7,441 nucleotides of DNA. It comes from Treponema sp. UBA1793. Lineage in GTDB: Bacteria > Spirochaetota > Spirochaetia > Treponematales > Treponemataceae. The notes under the pieces are model-generated. The model was given only the letters and a program-made list of their open reading frames with translations. It was not told where the DNA came from and ran no database searches. Positions 1 through 6,283 of the stretch are shown here, one piece after another. Location of the stretch: positions 1 through 7,441 of the forward strand of contig DCFX01000084.1 of the NCBI GenBank assembly GCA_002314445.1, in the 5' to 3' direction. The position numbers and the translations under genes are program-made. Positions within the stretch are counted from its first letter, which is position 1. Every line of letters starts with the position of its first letter.

Positions 1-603
1 GACCGGTTTATGCCGGGAGCGGCACGTGTCGACATCGATGGAACGTTGAAGCTGCTTGCGGAAACGGCATTTTCGCATGCCGAAGCAGGTGCGAATATCG
101 TCGCTCCTTCGGATATGATGGACGGCCATGTCGCAGCGATACGCGGAGCGCTGGACAGTAACGGATTTACTGACCGTGCAATCATGTCGTATTCTGTCAA
201 ATATGCCTCTGCTTTTTACGGTCCGTTCAGGGAAGCCGCCGGGTCGGCCCCTGCGTTCGGAGACCGGAAAAGCTATCAGATGGATTTTCACAACAAACGC
301 GAAGCCCTGAAGGAAGCGCTTCTTGATGAAGAAGAGGGAGCTGATTTCCTTATGGTAAAACCGGCAATGTCATATCTCGACGTGCTTGCAGCGGTGAGGG
401 CTCAAACAAATCTGCCTCTTGCCGCATACAGCGTGAGCGGCGAATATGCCATGATACGTTCGGCAGCAAAAGCAGGCCTTATCGATGCCGATGCGGTAAT
501 CTGCGAATCGGCTGTATCAGTATTCCGTGCCGGCGCCGATATCCTCATTTCCTATTTTGCTCCGGAACTGGCACACTGGATTGACGAGGGGAGAATCGGA
601 TAA
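1..603 (+). CDS. hemB: porphobilinogen synthase (delta-aminolevulinate dehydratase), 5'-truncated by window edge
   Basis: Condenses two 5-aminolevulinate molecules to porphobilinogen in the cytoplasm, the first common step of tetrapyrrole synthesis. The reading frame is already open at base 1, so the true start lies upstream. About 200 residues are visible against about 325 for the family, so roughly the first 125, including any metal-binding cysteine cluster, are missing. Both active-site lysines are present: one in MSYSVKYAS (codon 199-201) and the Schiff-base lysine in LMVKPAMSY (codon 358-360). Other family blocks are YGPFREAAGSA, GDRKSYQM, YSVSGEYAMI and the C-terminal RAGADILISYFA. The stop codon overlaps the hemL start (TAATG), so the two are almost certainly cotranscribed and translationally coupled. 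Because the active site is intact, this is a window-edge partial, not a pseudogene. Identity is very sure; the pathway's end product (heme, siroheme or corrinoid) cannot be seen here. Confidence 0.97.
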   Translation, partial: DRFMPGAARVDIDGTLKLLAETAFSHAEAGANIVAPSDMMDGHVAAIRGALDSNGFTDRAIMSYSVKYASAFYGPFREAAGSAPAFGDRKSYQMDFHNKREALKEALLDEEEGADFLMVKPAMSYLDVLAAVRAQTNLPLAAYSVSGEYAMIRSAAKAGLIDADAVICESAVSVFRAGADILISYFAPELAHWIDEGRIG

Positions 604-1883
604 TGACAAAATCAGAACTGTTATTCAAACGGGCCTGTGACTGCATTCCCGGCGGCGTGAACAGTCCGGTACGTGCATTTGCATCTGTCGGCAGAACACC
701 GCCCTTTATCGTGAAGGGACAGGGAAGCCGCATATGGGATGCCGACGGGAAAGAATATATCGACTATGTCTGCTCGTGGGGACCGCTTGTTTTCGGACAT
801 GCAATGCCGGAGGTTGTCGAAGCTGTCCGCAGCGCCGCCCTTCAGGGACTCAGTTTCGGTGCTGCAACGGAAGCTGAAGTTGAAATGGCTGAACTTGTAT
901 GTTCGCTTGTTCCATCCGCCGGTATGGTCCGGATGGTTAATTCGGGAACAGAAGCAGTGATGAGTGCCGTGCGGCTCGCAAGAGGGTATACCGGCCGGCG
1001 GAAAATCATAAAATTTGCAGGCTGCTATCACGGGCACAGTGATGCTGTGCTCGTAAATGCCGGCTCGGGACTGATGACGCAGTCCATCTCATCTTCCGCC
1101 GGTATTCCCGATACTGTTTGCGCGGATACACTGGTTGCAGATTTCAATGATGAAGAAAGCGTACGCAGGGCTTTCCGTCAGGCGCCCGGAGAAGTAGCTG
1201 CAGTAATACTGGAACTGGTACCGGCCAATATGGGAGTAGTCCTCCCTCAGCCGGGATTCCTTCAGGCTGTCCGTACGCTCTGTACGGAAAACGGGGCGCT
1301 GATGGTCGCGGACGAAGTGATTACCGGATTCAGGCTTTCGCTTTCGGGAGCACAGGGGGTGTACGGTATTACGCCCGACCTGACTACGTTCGGCAAGATT
1401 ATCGGCGGAGGGCTTCCGGTCGGTGCATTCTGCGGAAAAAAAGAAATCATGCAGCAGATTGCCCCGTCCGGCTCCGTCTATCAGGCAGGTACACTGAGTG
1501 GCAATCCGCTTTCAATGGCAGCTGGACTTGCCCAGCTGCATCTCCTGCAGAATAATCCGGGAATATACCGGAAACTTGATGACAGTGCATCATATCTTGA
1601 AACAGGACTTACTGACCTTATACGGAATTATGGGATTCCAGCTGTCGTAAACCGCTGCGGCTCCCTTTTTACCCTGTTTTTCTCCGCCGTACCGGTGACC
1701 GGCTATGCCACTGCACGAAAATGCGACACCAGGCTGTTTGCCCGCTTTTTTTCCCTGATGCTTGACCAGGGAATATACCTTGCACCGTCACAGTTTGAGG
1801 CAGGATTCCTCAGCAGTGCTCATACCCGACAGGATATTGACCGGCTGCTCGAATGCGCAGACCATGCCTTTTCCCTCTTGTAA
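603..1883 (+). CDS. hemL: glutamate-1-semialdehyde 2,1-aminomutase
   Basis: PLP enzyme that converts glutamate-1-semialdehyde to 5-aminolevulinate, the substrate of HemB, in the C5 pathway. It has 426 residues, the normal full length. N-terminal IPGGVNSPVRAF (15-26) and SWGPLVFGH (58-66) are family signatures. VNSGTEAVMSA (112-122) and YHGH (142-145) bind the cofactor phosphate and ring. DEVITGFR (237-244) holds the aspartate that contacts the pyridine nitrogen. FGKIIGGGLPVGAF (263-276) carries the Schiff-base lysine at 265, the same position as in E. coli. YQAGTLSGNP (293-302) and YLAPSQFEAGF (392-402) complete the fold. The ATG shares its A with the hemB stop, and a strong Shine-Dalgarno (GAGGGGAG, 586-593) lies inside the hemB end, so this start is firm. 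Oddity: the usual EPVAGNMG block reads ELVPANMG (204-211). No terminator is evident after the stop. Confidence 0.97.
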   Translation: MTKSELLFKRACDCIPGGVNSPVRAFASVGRTPPFIVKGQGSRIWDADGKEYIDYVCSWGPLVFGHAMPEVVEAVRSAALQGLSFGAATEAEVEMAELVCSLVPSAGMVRMVNSGTEAVMSAVRLARGYTGRRKIIKFAGCYHGHSDAVLVNAGSGLMTQSISSSAGIPDTVCADTLVADFNDEESVRRAFRQAPGEVAAVILELVPANMGVVLPQPGFLQAVRTLCTENGALMVADEVITGFRLSLSGAQGVYGITPDLTTFGKIIGGGLPVGAFCGKKEIMQQIAPSGSVYQAGTLSGNPLSMAAGLAQLHLLQNNPGIYRKLDDSASYLETGLTDLIRNYGIPAVVNRCGSLFTLFFSAVPVTGYATARKCDTRLFARFFSLMLDQGIYLAPSQFEAGFLSSAHTRQDIDRLLECADHAFSLL

Positions 1884-1951
1884 CGGGATGGTATACGCTG
1901 CGGTATTTCAGAATTTGTATTTTGTCATGATGTATGATAGTATGAAGTACA

Positions 1952-2821
1952 ATGTATACTGTACAGGCAAAAGGTATTCTTTCTGCTCAGAACGGGATGA
2001 ACATCTACCGCGGATGCACGCACGGCTGTATCTACTGTGATGCGAGAAGTACCTGCTACCAGATGAATCATTCCTTTGAGAATGTCGAAGTAAAGGAAAA
2101 TGCTCCGGAACTGCTCGATGCTGCCCTGAGCAGAAAAAGAAACCGCTGCATGGTGGGAACCGGCGCTATGAGCGATCCGTATCAGCAGTGCGAAAAAACG
2201 CTCTGCCTGACCCGCCGCTGTCTTGAAGTAATTGAAAAGCATAACTGCGGACTTGCAATTCAGACAAAGTCCGATATGATTCTGCGGGATATTGATCTGC
2301 TTGAAAGCATAAACCGGAAGGCAAAATGCGTTGTGGAAATAACGCTTACAACATACGATGAAGATATATGCCGCATTGTGGAACCTGACGTGTGTACGAC
2401 GAAACGGCGCGTTGAAGTCCTGAACATCATGCGCGACAGAGGAATCCCCACAATCGTATGGCTTACTCCCATACTGCCTTTTATAAACGATACGGAAGAG
2501 AACCTTCGCGGACTTCTCGATTGCTGCATTCAGGCCCGCGTGTACGGCATTATCATATTCGGAATCGGCCTGACACTGCGTGACGGCGACAGGCAGTACT
2601 TTTATAAAAAGCTTGACGAACATTTTCCCGGTATGAAGGAAAAATATATCCGCACATACGGCAATGCATATGAACTGCCGGTGCCCGATACCGTCCGCCT
2701 TACACGGCTGCTGAAAGAGGAGTGCAGGGCGCACGGCATAGTCTGCGATGCAGACGAACTGTTCGGCTGGATGCATACACTTGATACTTTAAAGATTCCG
2801 GGGCAGCCCGAATTATTGTGA
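1952..2821 (+). CDS. SPL-family radical SAM protein
   Basis: Radical SAM enzyme with 289 residues. The 4Fe-4S motif CxxxCxxC is in YRGCTHGCIYCDARS (Cys22, Cys26, Cys29). It is followed by GTGAMSDPYQQCE (69-81), TKSDMILRDIDLL (105-117) and, near the C-terminus, YGNAYELPVP (236-245). This order is typical of the spore-photoproduct-lyase-like radical SAM proteins (COG1533 type), many of which have no known substrate. It lacks the extra N-terminal region of true SplB, so DNA-repair function should not be assumed. Cysteine is abundant (22, 26, 29, 35, 66, 80, 85, 90 and more), so further metal binding is possible. A stop lies in frame just upstream (TGA at 1943), which fixes ATG 1952 as the first possible ATG. 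There is no good Shine-Dalgarno. A -10-like TATGAT (1933-1938) would give an almost leaderless mRNA. It lies 68 bases after hemL and may be read through from it. It ends 8 bases from a convergent gene. Confidence 0.9.
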   Translation: MYTVQAKGILSAQNGMNIYRGCTHGCIYCDARSTCYQMNHSFENVEVKENAPELLDAALSRKRNRCMVGTGAMSDPYQQCEKTLCLTRRCLEVIEKHNCGLAIQTKSDMILRDIDLLESINRKAKCVVEITLTTYDEDICRIVEPDVCTTKRRVEVLNIMRDRGIPTIVWLTPILPFINDTEENLRGLLDCCIQARVYGIIIFGIGLTLRDGDRQYFYKKLDEHFPGMKEKYIRTYGNAYELPVPDTVRLTRLLKEECRAHGIVCDADELFGWMHTLDTLKIPGQPELL

Positions 2822-2829
2822 AAAATATT

Positions 2830-3315
2830 TTATGTCCGGTGAGTATCACCCCGTCTCACCAATCCTGCCACTACATACGGAGCTGTACATGCAACGACCA
2901 GTATGTCAAAAATCAGGGAGAATAATTCGTTTATACCTGCCTGAAAATTGATACAATGGTTTATAACCAGCAAAAGATTGAATATGCAGGCAGTAAACGC
3001 CGCAGGCTGCCGCCAGTTTTTTATCCGGAGAGAGAATACGGCTGTCAACCCTATCGTGAAATTGGCAATTCCCAGTTCCCGGATAATTGTATAGAATTCT
3101 GTTCCAGTCATATTGAATATATATACAGCCGTATATTCAGGCTTTACTACCTGCATAAGGCCTGCCGTGACGGAACGTATACCGACCGTCCAGAACAGTA
3201 TCCACTTAATTCCGTTCTCATATGACAACTGTTTCGTTTTTACATATTCAATGAAAAAACAGAGAACAGGACAAACCACCATAATCAAAACTGCCTGAAT
3301 CATGTGAAAATTCAT
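2830..3315 (-). CDS. small integral membrane protein of unknown function
   Basis: A 161-residue hydrophobic protein with four to five predicted membrane segments, judged by eye: about residues 6-23, 37-57, 82-97, 105-122 and 131-152. Short charged loops include YVKTKQ (24-29), RIKNWRQ (97-103) and a basic tail RRGDTHRT. Conserved-looking polar features inside the membrane are RELGIANFTIGL (79-90) and NHCIN (119-123). I do not recognise a named function. The block ELGIANFTIGL recalls uncharacterised four-to-five-helix families such as DUF6790, but that is only a resemblance from memory. The start is supported by AAGGAG (3323-3328 on the complementary strand), seven bases before the ATG; a second ATG at codon 5 has no such site. 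It lies 29 bases downstream of the GNAT gene on the same strand, so the two probably form one transcript. It converges with the radical SAM gene, 8 bases away. Confidence 0.75.
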   Translation of the reverse strand: MNFHMIQAVLIMVVCPVLCFFIEYVKTKQLSYENGIKWILFWTVGIRSVTAGLMQVVKPEYTAVYIFNMTGTEFYTIIRELGIANFTIGLTAVFSLRIKNWRQPAAFTACIFNLLLVINHCINFQAGINELFSLIFDILVVACTAPYVVAGLVRRGDTHRT

Positions 3316-3344
3316 ATGCCTTCTCCTTGCTGTTTATACCTGTG

Positions 3345-3842
3345 TTATTCTGCTGTATTTTTTCCCGCAAGGTTCTGCAGTGTCTCTCCCGCTATGCGGT
3401 AGACAGTCCAGTCGTTCATGGGAACAGCGCCGAGGGACAGATAAAAATCGATACTGGGCTTATTCCAGTCAAGACACCACCATTCAAGCCGTCCGCATCC
3501 GCGCTCTACGGCAATTGCAGCCAGTTTCTGAAGAATCTGTTTTCCGTACCCCTTTCCCCTGTATTCAGGAAGTACAAACAAGTCTTCAAGATAAATACCG
3601 GCTTTCCCGAGAAAGGTTGAAAAATTATGGAAAAACAGGGCAAATCCTGTTTCCTTACCGTCGAGCACGGCAAAAATAACTTCGGCTTTCTGTTTGTCAA
3701 ATATCCATTCTTCAAGCAGCTGTTCCGTCGCTACGACTTCCTGTTCCATCTTTTCATACCGGGCAAGATCCTTGATGAATTTGAAGATGAGAGGAGTGTC
3801 TTTCCGTTCCGCAAAGCGGAATTCAAGTGTGTCTGTATTCAT
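3345..3842 (-). CDS. GNAT N-acetyltransferase, SSAT (diamine acetyltransferase)-like
   Basis: Cytoplasmic acetyl-CoA-dependent N-acetyltransferase with 165 residues, the size of spermidine/spermine acetyltransferase. DLARYEKMEQEV (25-36) matches the substrate-binding helix of the SSAT group (human form: ELAKYEYMEEQV). LEDLFVLPEYRGKGYGKQIL (85-104) is motif A, with the pyrophosphate-binding RGKGYG at 95-100. WNKPSIDFYLSLGA (126-139) is motif B, and its Tyr134 aligns with the general acid Tyr140 of human SSAT. Likely substrates are polyamines or a thialysine-like small amine; the family also includes amino-acid acetyltransferases, so the substrate is open. The start is preceded by a clear AAGGAG five bases upstream. 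It is first in a probable two-gene unit with the membrane protein, read from the promoter at 3892-3920. Confidence 0.92.
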   Translation of the reverse strand: MNTDTLEFRFAERKDTPLIFKFIKDLARYEKMEQEVVATEQLLEEWIFDKQKAEVIFAVLDGKETGFALFFHNFSTFLGKAGIYLEDLFVLPEYRGKGYGKQILQKLAAIAVERGCGRLEWWCLDWNKPSIDFYLSLGAVPMNDWTVYRIAGETLQNLAGKNTAE

Positions 3843-3891
3843 GTGAGCTCCTTTTCTTTTACACTATCCGGGGCATTTTTGTATGCAGTAC

Positions 3892-3920
3892 AGTATATCT
3901 GTTTTAGGTAAACGTGTCCT
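3892..3920 (-). promoter_or_regulatory. candidate sigma70-type promoter for the GNAT/membrane-protein operon
   Basis: On the minus strand, AGGACA (3920 to 3915, 4 of 6 matches to the -35 consensus) and TATACT (3897 to 3892, 5 of 6 to the -10) are exactly 17 bases apart. A start near 3885 would give a leader of about 43 nt before the GNAT ATG, with its AAGGAG in place. This is motif matching only. Confidence 0.42.
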
Positions 3921-3963
3921 GAGTAGTCTAAGGGGATCTGCCTGTTTCTGTCTGCTTTTTTCA

Positions 3964-3975
3964 TGATAGAAAGTC
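3964..3975. repeat. extra copy of the palindrome half-site
   Basis: TGATAGAAAGTC (3964-3975) matches TAATAGAAAGTT in the right arm of the 47-base palindrome (4042-4053) at 10 of 12 positions, 78 bases upstream. Its GAAAGTC (3969-3975) is also the exact reverse complement of GACTTTC (3997-4003), which overlaps the -35 element of the acyltransferase promoter. It could be an accessory operator half-site; AT-rich coincidence is possible. Confidence 0.3.
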
Positions 3976-3994
3976 TTTTTGCAGATAGGCATTC

Positions 3995-4023
3995 TTGACT
4001 TTCAATAAGTAACTTTCTATTAT
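3995..4023 (+). promoter_or_regulatory. sigma70-type promoter of the acyltransferase gene
   Basis: TTGACT (3995-4000, 5 of 6 consensus matches) and TATTAT (4018-4023, 5 of 6) are separated by exactly 17 bases, the best promoter match in the window. Transcription would begin near 4030, some 40 bases before the ATG at 4070. The -10 and start point both fall inside the 47-base palindrome, which suggests direct control of this promoter. Confidence 0.65.
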
Positions 4024-4055
4024 GAATGAATAATTCATTCATAATAGAAAGTTAC
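4009..4055. repeat. perfect 47-base palindrome over the acyltransferase promoter, candidate operator
   Basis: The arms are 4009-4031 and 4033-4055: 23 bases each, fully complementary, around a single central A at 4032. The left arm begins GTAACTTTCTATTATG and the right arm ends CATAATAGAAAGTTAC. Symmetry stops at 4008/4056. The left arm supplies the -10 element and the predicted start falls near the dyad centre, so the mRNA would hold only the right arm and could not fold the full hairpin. That favours a DNA-level role, such as a site for a symmetric regulator or a cruciform. Transcription from the opposite side would contain the whole hairpin but lacks a U-tract. The right arm ends 14 bases before the ATG, close to the weak ribosome-binding region. 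A transposon-derived inverted repeat is a less likely alternative: CAATA occurs at both edges (4003-4007 and 4055-4059), but one copy overlaps the arm. Confidence 0.85.
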
Positions 4056-4069
4056 AATAGGCGATACAT

Positions 4070-5212
4070 ATGAGTACTAATAAACGGGTATATTTTATCG
4101 ACTGGCTCCGCATTATTGCAGTTGCGCTGCTGATTCCCCATCATGCAGCCATCACTTTTTCTTATATAGGCGATACGTATGTGTATGCTCCAGTCCGTGA
4201 TATGTCTCCCTATTTTTTCATACAGTCATATCTTTTCAATATCTGGTTTATGAGGCTGCTTTTTCTTGTCTCCGGATTTTCCTCATGGCATTCTCTCCAA
4301 AGGCGCTCTGACTCAGGATTTTTACTTGAGCGGATCACAAAAGTGATTATTCCTCTTGTCGTCGGTATATGTGTCATTTGCCCGCCGATGGCCTTTCTCC
4401 GCGCCCGGCAGTCGTATGGCTTTACCGGAAATCTCCTCTCGTTTTATCCGGAATTCTTTCGCAGCTTTGCTTCCGGAAAATATCTGGGATGGGGACATCT
4501 GTGGTTCCTGGCATATCTGTTTGTATACTCTGTTATTCTTGTTTTCTTTCGTATTGCAGAAAAAAGGTGCAGTGCTTTTATAAAACAGATTGTCCGTATC
4601 GTTACAAAAAATCCTGTGGTTCCTCTATTGTATTGCATCGTAGTGGAAATGATTTTCCGCCCGTTTTTTCCCGGTAAACAGAACCTGTATGCTGACTGGG
4701 CAAATGTTTTACTATACGGCTTTTTCTTTTACTATGGATATCTTATTGCTGAGAATCCTGAACTGCTTGACCGCATCACTTCTGATATACGAAAACTGGC
4801 AGTTATTGCACCGTGTGCGTTTATCAGTTTCCTGATTCTGAATGCCGTCAAACTGTATTCTGTGCTGCCTGATGTAACCTCTTCCTATCCGTATGTACTG
4901 CTTGAAGCGTTTTTCAGAGGAACGGCAGAATATACATGGGTTATGCTCATTCTGGGATTTGCCCGGAACCACATGAATACGGACGGAAAAATACGCCGGT
5001 ATCTGTCCTCATCGTCATTCGCCCTGTATCTGTTTCACTATGTTCTGCTTTCTTATGTAATGTATGCGCTGCTTGGTACAAAATGGAATAACGGGCTTGT
5101 TTTCGTTATGGGTATTGTCATAACGTACGCGCTGTTTTTTGTCTGTTACGAACTGATTATCAGGCGTATTCCCGTTTTAAGGGCGCTCTGCGGAATAAAG
5201 CAGGCAGGTTGA
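4070..5212 (+). CDS. membrane acyltransferase, acyltransferase-3 (OpgC/OatA-like) family
   Basis: A 380-residue polytopic inner-membrane protein with about ten hydrophobic segments, the usual size and layout for acyltransferase family 3 (PF01757). It should transfer an acyl group, often acetyl or succinyl, to a glycan, lipid or antibiotic-like acceptor at the membrane. Family marks are FIDWLRIIAVALLIPHHA (9-26), with Asp11, Arg14 and the paired histidines 24-25 in the first helix. LFLVSGFSSWHSLQRR (64-79) follows, then GHLWFLAYLF (142-151), and near the end SSSFALYLFHYVLLS (314-328) with His323. The last two resemble the OpgC/MdoC branch, which decorates osmoregulated periplasmic glucans, but no glucan synthase is nearby and the acceptor is unknown. 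The Shine-Dalgarno is poor (only TAGGCG, 4058-4063). The gene stands alone between divergent and convergent neighbours, so it is probably monocistronic and controlled by the palindrome-covered promoter. Confidence 0.9.
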   Translation: MSTNKRVYFIDWLRIIAVALLIPHHAAITFSYIGDTYVYAPVRDMSPYFFIQSYLFNIWFMRLLFLVSGFSSWHSLQRRSDSGFLLERITKVIIPLVVGICVICPPMAFLRARQSYGFTGNLLSFYPEFFRSFASGKYLGWGHLWFLAYLFVYSVILVFFRIAEKRCSAFIKQIVRIVTKNPVVPLLYCIVVEMIFRPFFPGKQNLYADWANVLLYGFFFYYGYLIAENPELLDRITSDIRKLAVIAPCAFISFLILNAVKLYSVLPDVTSSYPYVLLEAFFRGTAEYTWVMLILGFARNHMNTDGKIRRYLSSSSFALYLFHYVLLSYVMYALLGTKWNNGLVFVMGIVITYALFFVCYELIIRRIPVLRALCGIKQAG

Positions 5213-5263
5213 GCAGTCCGCTCCCTGTTTTTGCAATTTCATAGTACGTTACTCTACGGAAAG

Positions 5264-5305
5264 CATTCAGCCGTTTCGTACCGGTATGTACGAAACGGCT
5301 GAATG
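5264..5305 (+). terminator. strong hairpin, probable terminator of the acyltransferase gene
   Basis: Two fully complementary 18-base arms (5264-5281 and 5288-5305) enclose the 6-base loop CGGTAT. The stem includes the GC-rich CAGCCGTTTCG. It begins 51 bases after the acyltransferase stop. The + strand tail is AACCTTTTA, only a short U-run, and the minus strand tail is weaker still. It probably stops + transcripts before the convergent gene; stabilising the 3' end is an alternative role. Confidence 0.6.
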
Positions 5306-5310
5306 AACCT

Positions 5311-5355
5311 TTTATGGGAATCTCTAAAGATTGGCGTTTTAGAGGTTCCCATAAA
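5311..5355. terminator. second long hairpin at the convergent gene ends
   Basis: TTTATGGGAATCTCTAAA (5311-5328) pairs with 5338-5355 over 18 positions, with one G-U wobble (5321/5345) and a 9-base loop. It starts five bases after the first hairpin and ends one base before the stop codon of the minus-strand HU-like gene, so it could close either transcript. On the + strand it runs into T-rich TTTATTCTTCT; on the minus strand there is no U-tract. The two hairpins together may act as a bidirectional barrier or be a mobile hairpin repeat. Confidence 0.5.
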
Positions 5356-5356
5356 T

Positions 5357-6115
5357 TTATTCTTCTATCTTAACAGATTTCTGGCTGAAGCCGGTAGTGT
5401 TCTCTTTCTTTATCTTGCTGCCCGTCGAGTACGCGGTACGAACTGCGATAAAGTAGGGCGTGTCCTTTTCAAGTGCAGAAGGAAGGGCAAACATAAGCGA
5501 TTTGGGAAGATTCTGCGGAATAACGGATGTGTCGACAGCAATCCATTTTGTTTCGTCCGTTACAGGTGTGCCGTCCGATGCTGCGGGTACAAAGAAGATA
5601 CCGCTGCCGGTACCGCCTACTTTGAGTTTCCGTCCGATAAGCCGTACGGTTGTTCCTGTATGCAGTATGCTGTCGTCCGTCAGGCGGAGGAAATCCTGTA
5701 CCGTATTGATAACCGGAGCTTCGTCCGAGTACATAATGCCGTCCGCTACAACTGATGAAAGTGTTTCCTGAACTTTCGGCGACGGTGTGAACCTGACCGT
5801 AAAAGAAGGAATATCGGAGGGAGAAGGATCGCTGCCTTCTATTTTGCCGTTTACTCCGATGTACATGGTTCCCAGATCAAGAACGCTTACAGCGCATCCT
5901 GTCTCGAGTTGATTCATTATTTCTTCTTTGATCAGTTCAGCGGAATGGTAAATGGCGAACTTTCCAATTCCGGGATTATTTTTTGTAATTTCCGTGACTA
6001 TCGCATCCATACTTATCGTGTTACGCGGTACCTGACCCACATACGATTCTTTGTCAAACTGATTTGTATGGAGTTTTACATAAATTTTGCGTTCTGCGGT
6101 TGTTTCTTCAAACAT
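5357..6115 (-). CDS. HU/IHF-like DNA-binding protein with C-terminal DUF4469 domain
   Basis: A 252-residue soluble protein without signal peptide or membrane segments. Residues about 1-125 match the long HU-like domain seen in treponemes and Bacteroidetes. YVGQVPRNTISMDAIVTEI (25-43), then ELIKEEIMNQLETGCAVSV (60-78) and LDLGTMYIGVNGKI (79-92) follow the helix/helix/strand pattern of HU, with VRFTPSPKV (107-115) near the DNA-binding region. Residues about 130-250 form a beta-rich domain of DUF4469 type, with VRLIGRKLKVGG (157-168), GIFFVPA (172-178) and PYFIAVRTAYS (220-230). The likely role is nucleoid or mobile-DNA association, but no member that I know of has a settled function. A weak AGGGA precedes the ATG; no better start is seen. 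Downstream it meets two hairpins. Upstream lies a leader with small hairpins and no promoter I can call with confidence. Confidence 0.8.
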   Translation of the reverse strand: MFEETTAERKIYVKLHTNQFDKESYVGQVPRNTISMDAIVTEITKNNPGIGKFAIYHSAELIKEEIMNQLETGCAVSVLDLGTMYIGVNGKIEGSDPSPSDIPSFTVRFTPSPKVQETLSSVVADGIMYSDEAPVINTVQDFLRLTDDSILHTGTTVRLIGRKLKVGGTGSGIFFVPAASDGTPVTDETKWIAVDTSVIPQNLPKSLMFALPSALEKDTPYFIAVRTAYSTGSKIKKENTTGFSQKSVKIEE

Positions 6116-6128
6116 AGTTCTGTTCCCT

Positions 6129-6148
6129 GCTGCGTTTTATAACGCAGC
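6129..6148 (-). promoter_or_regulatory. hairpin in the leader of the HU-like gene
   Basis: GCTGCGTT (6129-6136) and AACGCAGC (6141-6148) form a perfect 8-bp stem with a 4-base loop. In the minus-strand mRNA it ends 13 bases before the ATG, leaving the AGGGA ribosome-binding region just outside the stem. It could stabilise the mRNA or modulate initiation. There is no U-tract after it, so it is not a terminator. Confidence 0.45.
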
Positions 6149-6169
6149 GAAAATAAGGAAAAACGACTT

Positions 6170-6187
6170 GTTTTCCATACGGAAAAC
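6170..6187. repeat. small inverted repeat upstream of the HU-like gene
   Basis: GTTTTCC (6170-6176) and GGAAAAC (6181-6187) are exact inverted copies around ATAC. It lies 55-72 bases upstream of the HU-like start, within the 326-base gene-free stretch 6116-6441. It could be an operator or a leader stem; nothing decides between them. Confidence 0.3.
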
Positions 6188-6248
6188 TGCCTGCCTCTCC
6201 TGCGCCTGAAAAATCCGGCGTTCAATACGTATGCGGTTTCTATTCCGC

Positions 6249-6277
6249 TTGACTTTTGAACAGAACAAGTACATTAT
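6249..6277 (+). promoter_or_regulatory. candidate sigma70-type promoter for an intergenic transcript
   Basis: TTGACT (6249-6254, 5 of 6 matches) and CATTAT (6272-6277, 4 of 6) are 17 bases apart and point away from the HU-like gene. No + strand coding region follows, only the terminator at 6324-6363. An inverted repeat, GAACAAGT (6263-6270) with ACTTGTTC (6297-6304), spans the -10 and predicted start (about 6284) and could be an operator. Confidence 0.4.
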
Positions 6278-6283
6278 TATTAC

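Noticed and set aside
2838..2850. GGTGAGTATCACC palindrome at the convergent ends of the radical SAM and membrane-protein genes, as a terminator
   Set aside because: Only a 5-bp stem, lying inside the coding end of the membrane-protein gene. The minus-strand tail (GGACATAAAATATTTTT) is displaced from the stem.
3839..4042. 67-codon minus-strand frame that starts in the palindrome and overlaps the GNAT start as ATGA
   Set aside because: The overlap looks like translational coupling, but there is no ribosome-binding site, no recognisable domain, and the frame covers the promoters of both flanking genes.
4003..4059. The palindrome as a miniature transposable element with a CAATA target duplication
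   Set aside because: One CAATA copy uses the terminal base of the arm, there is no interior sequence, and the palindrome coincides precisely with a promoter.
5303..5771. Long + strand frames opposite the HU-like/DUF4469 gene
   Set aside because: They are antisense to a gene with clear domain patterns; the longer one starts inside the intergenic hairpins.
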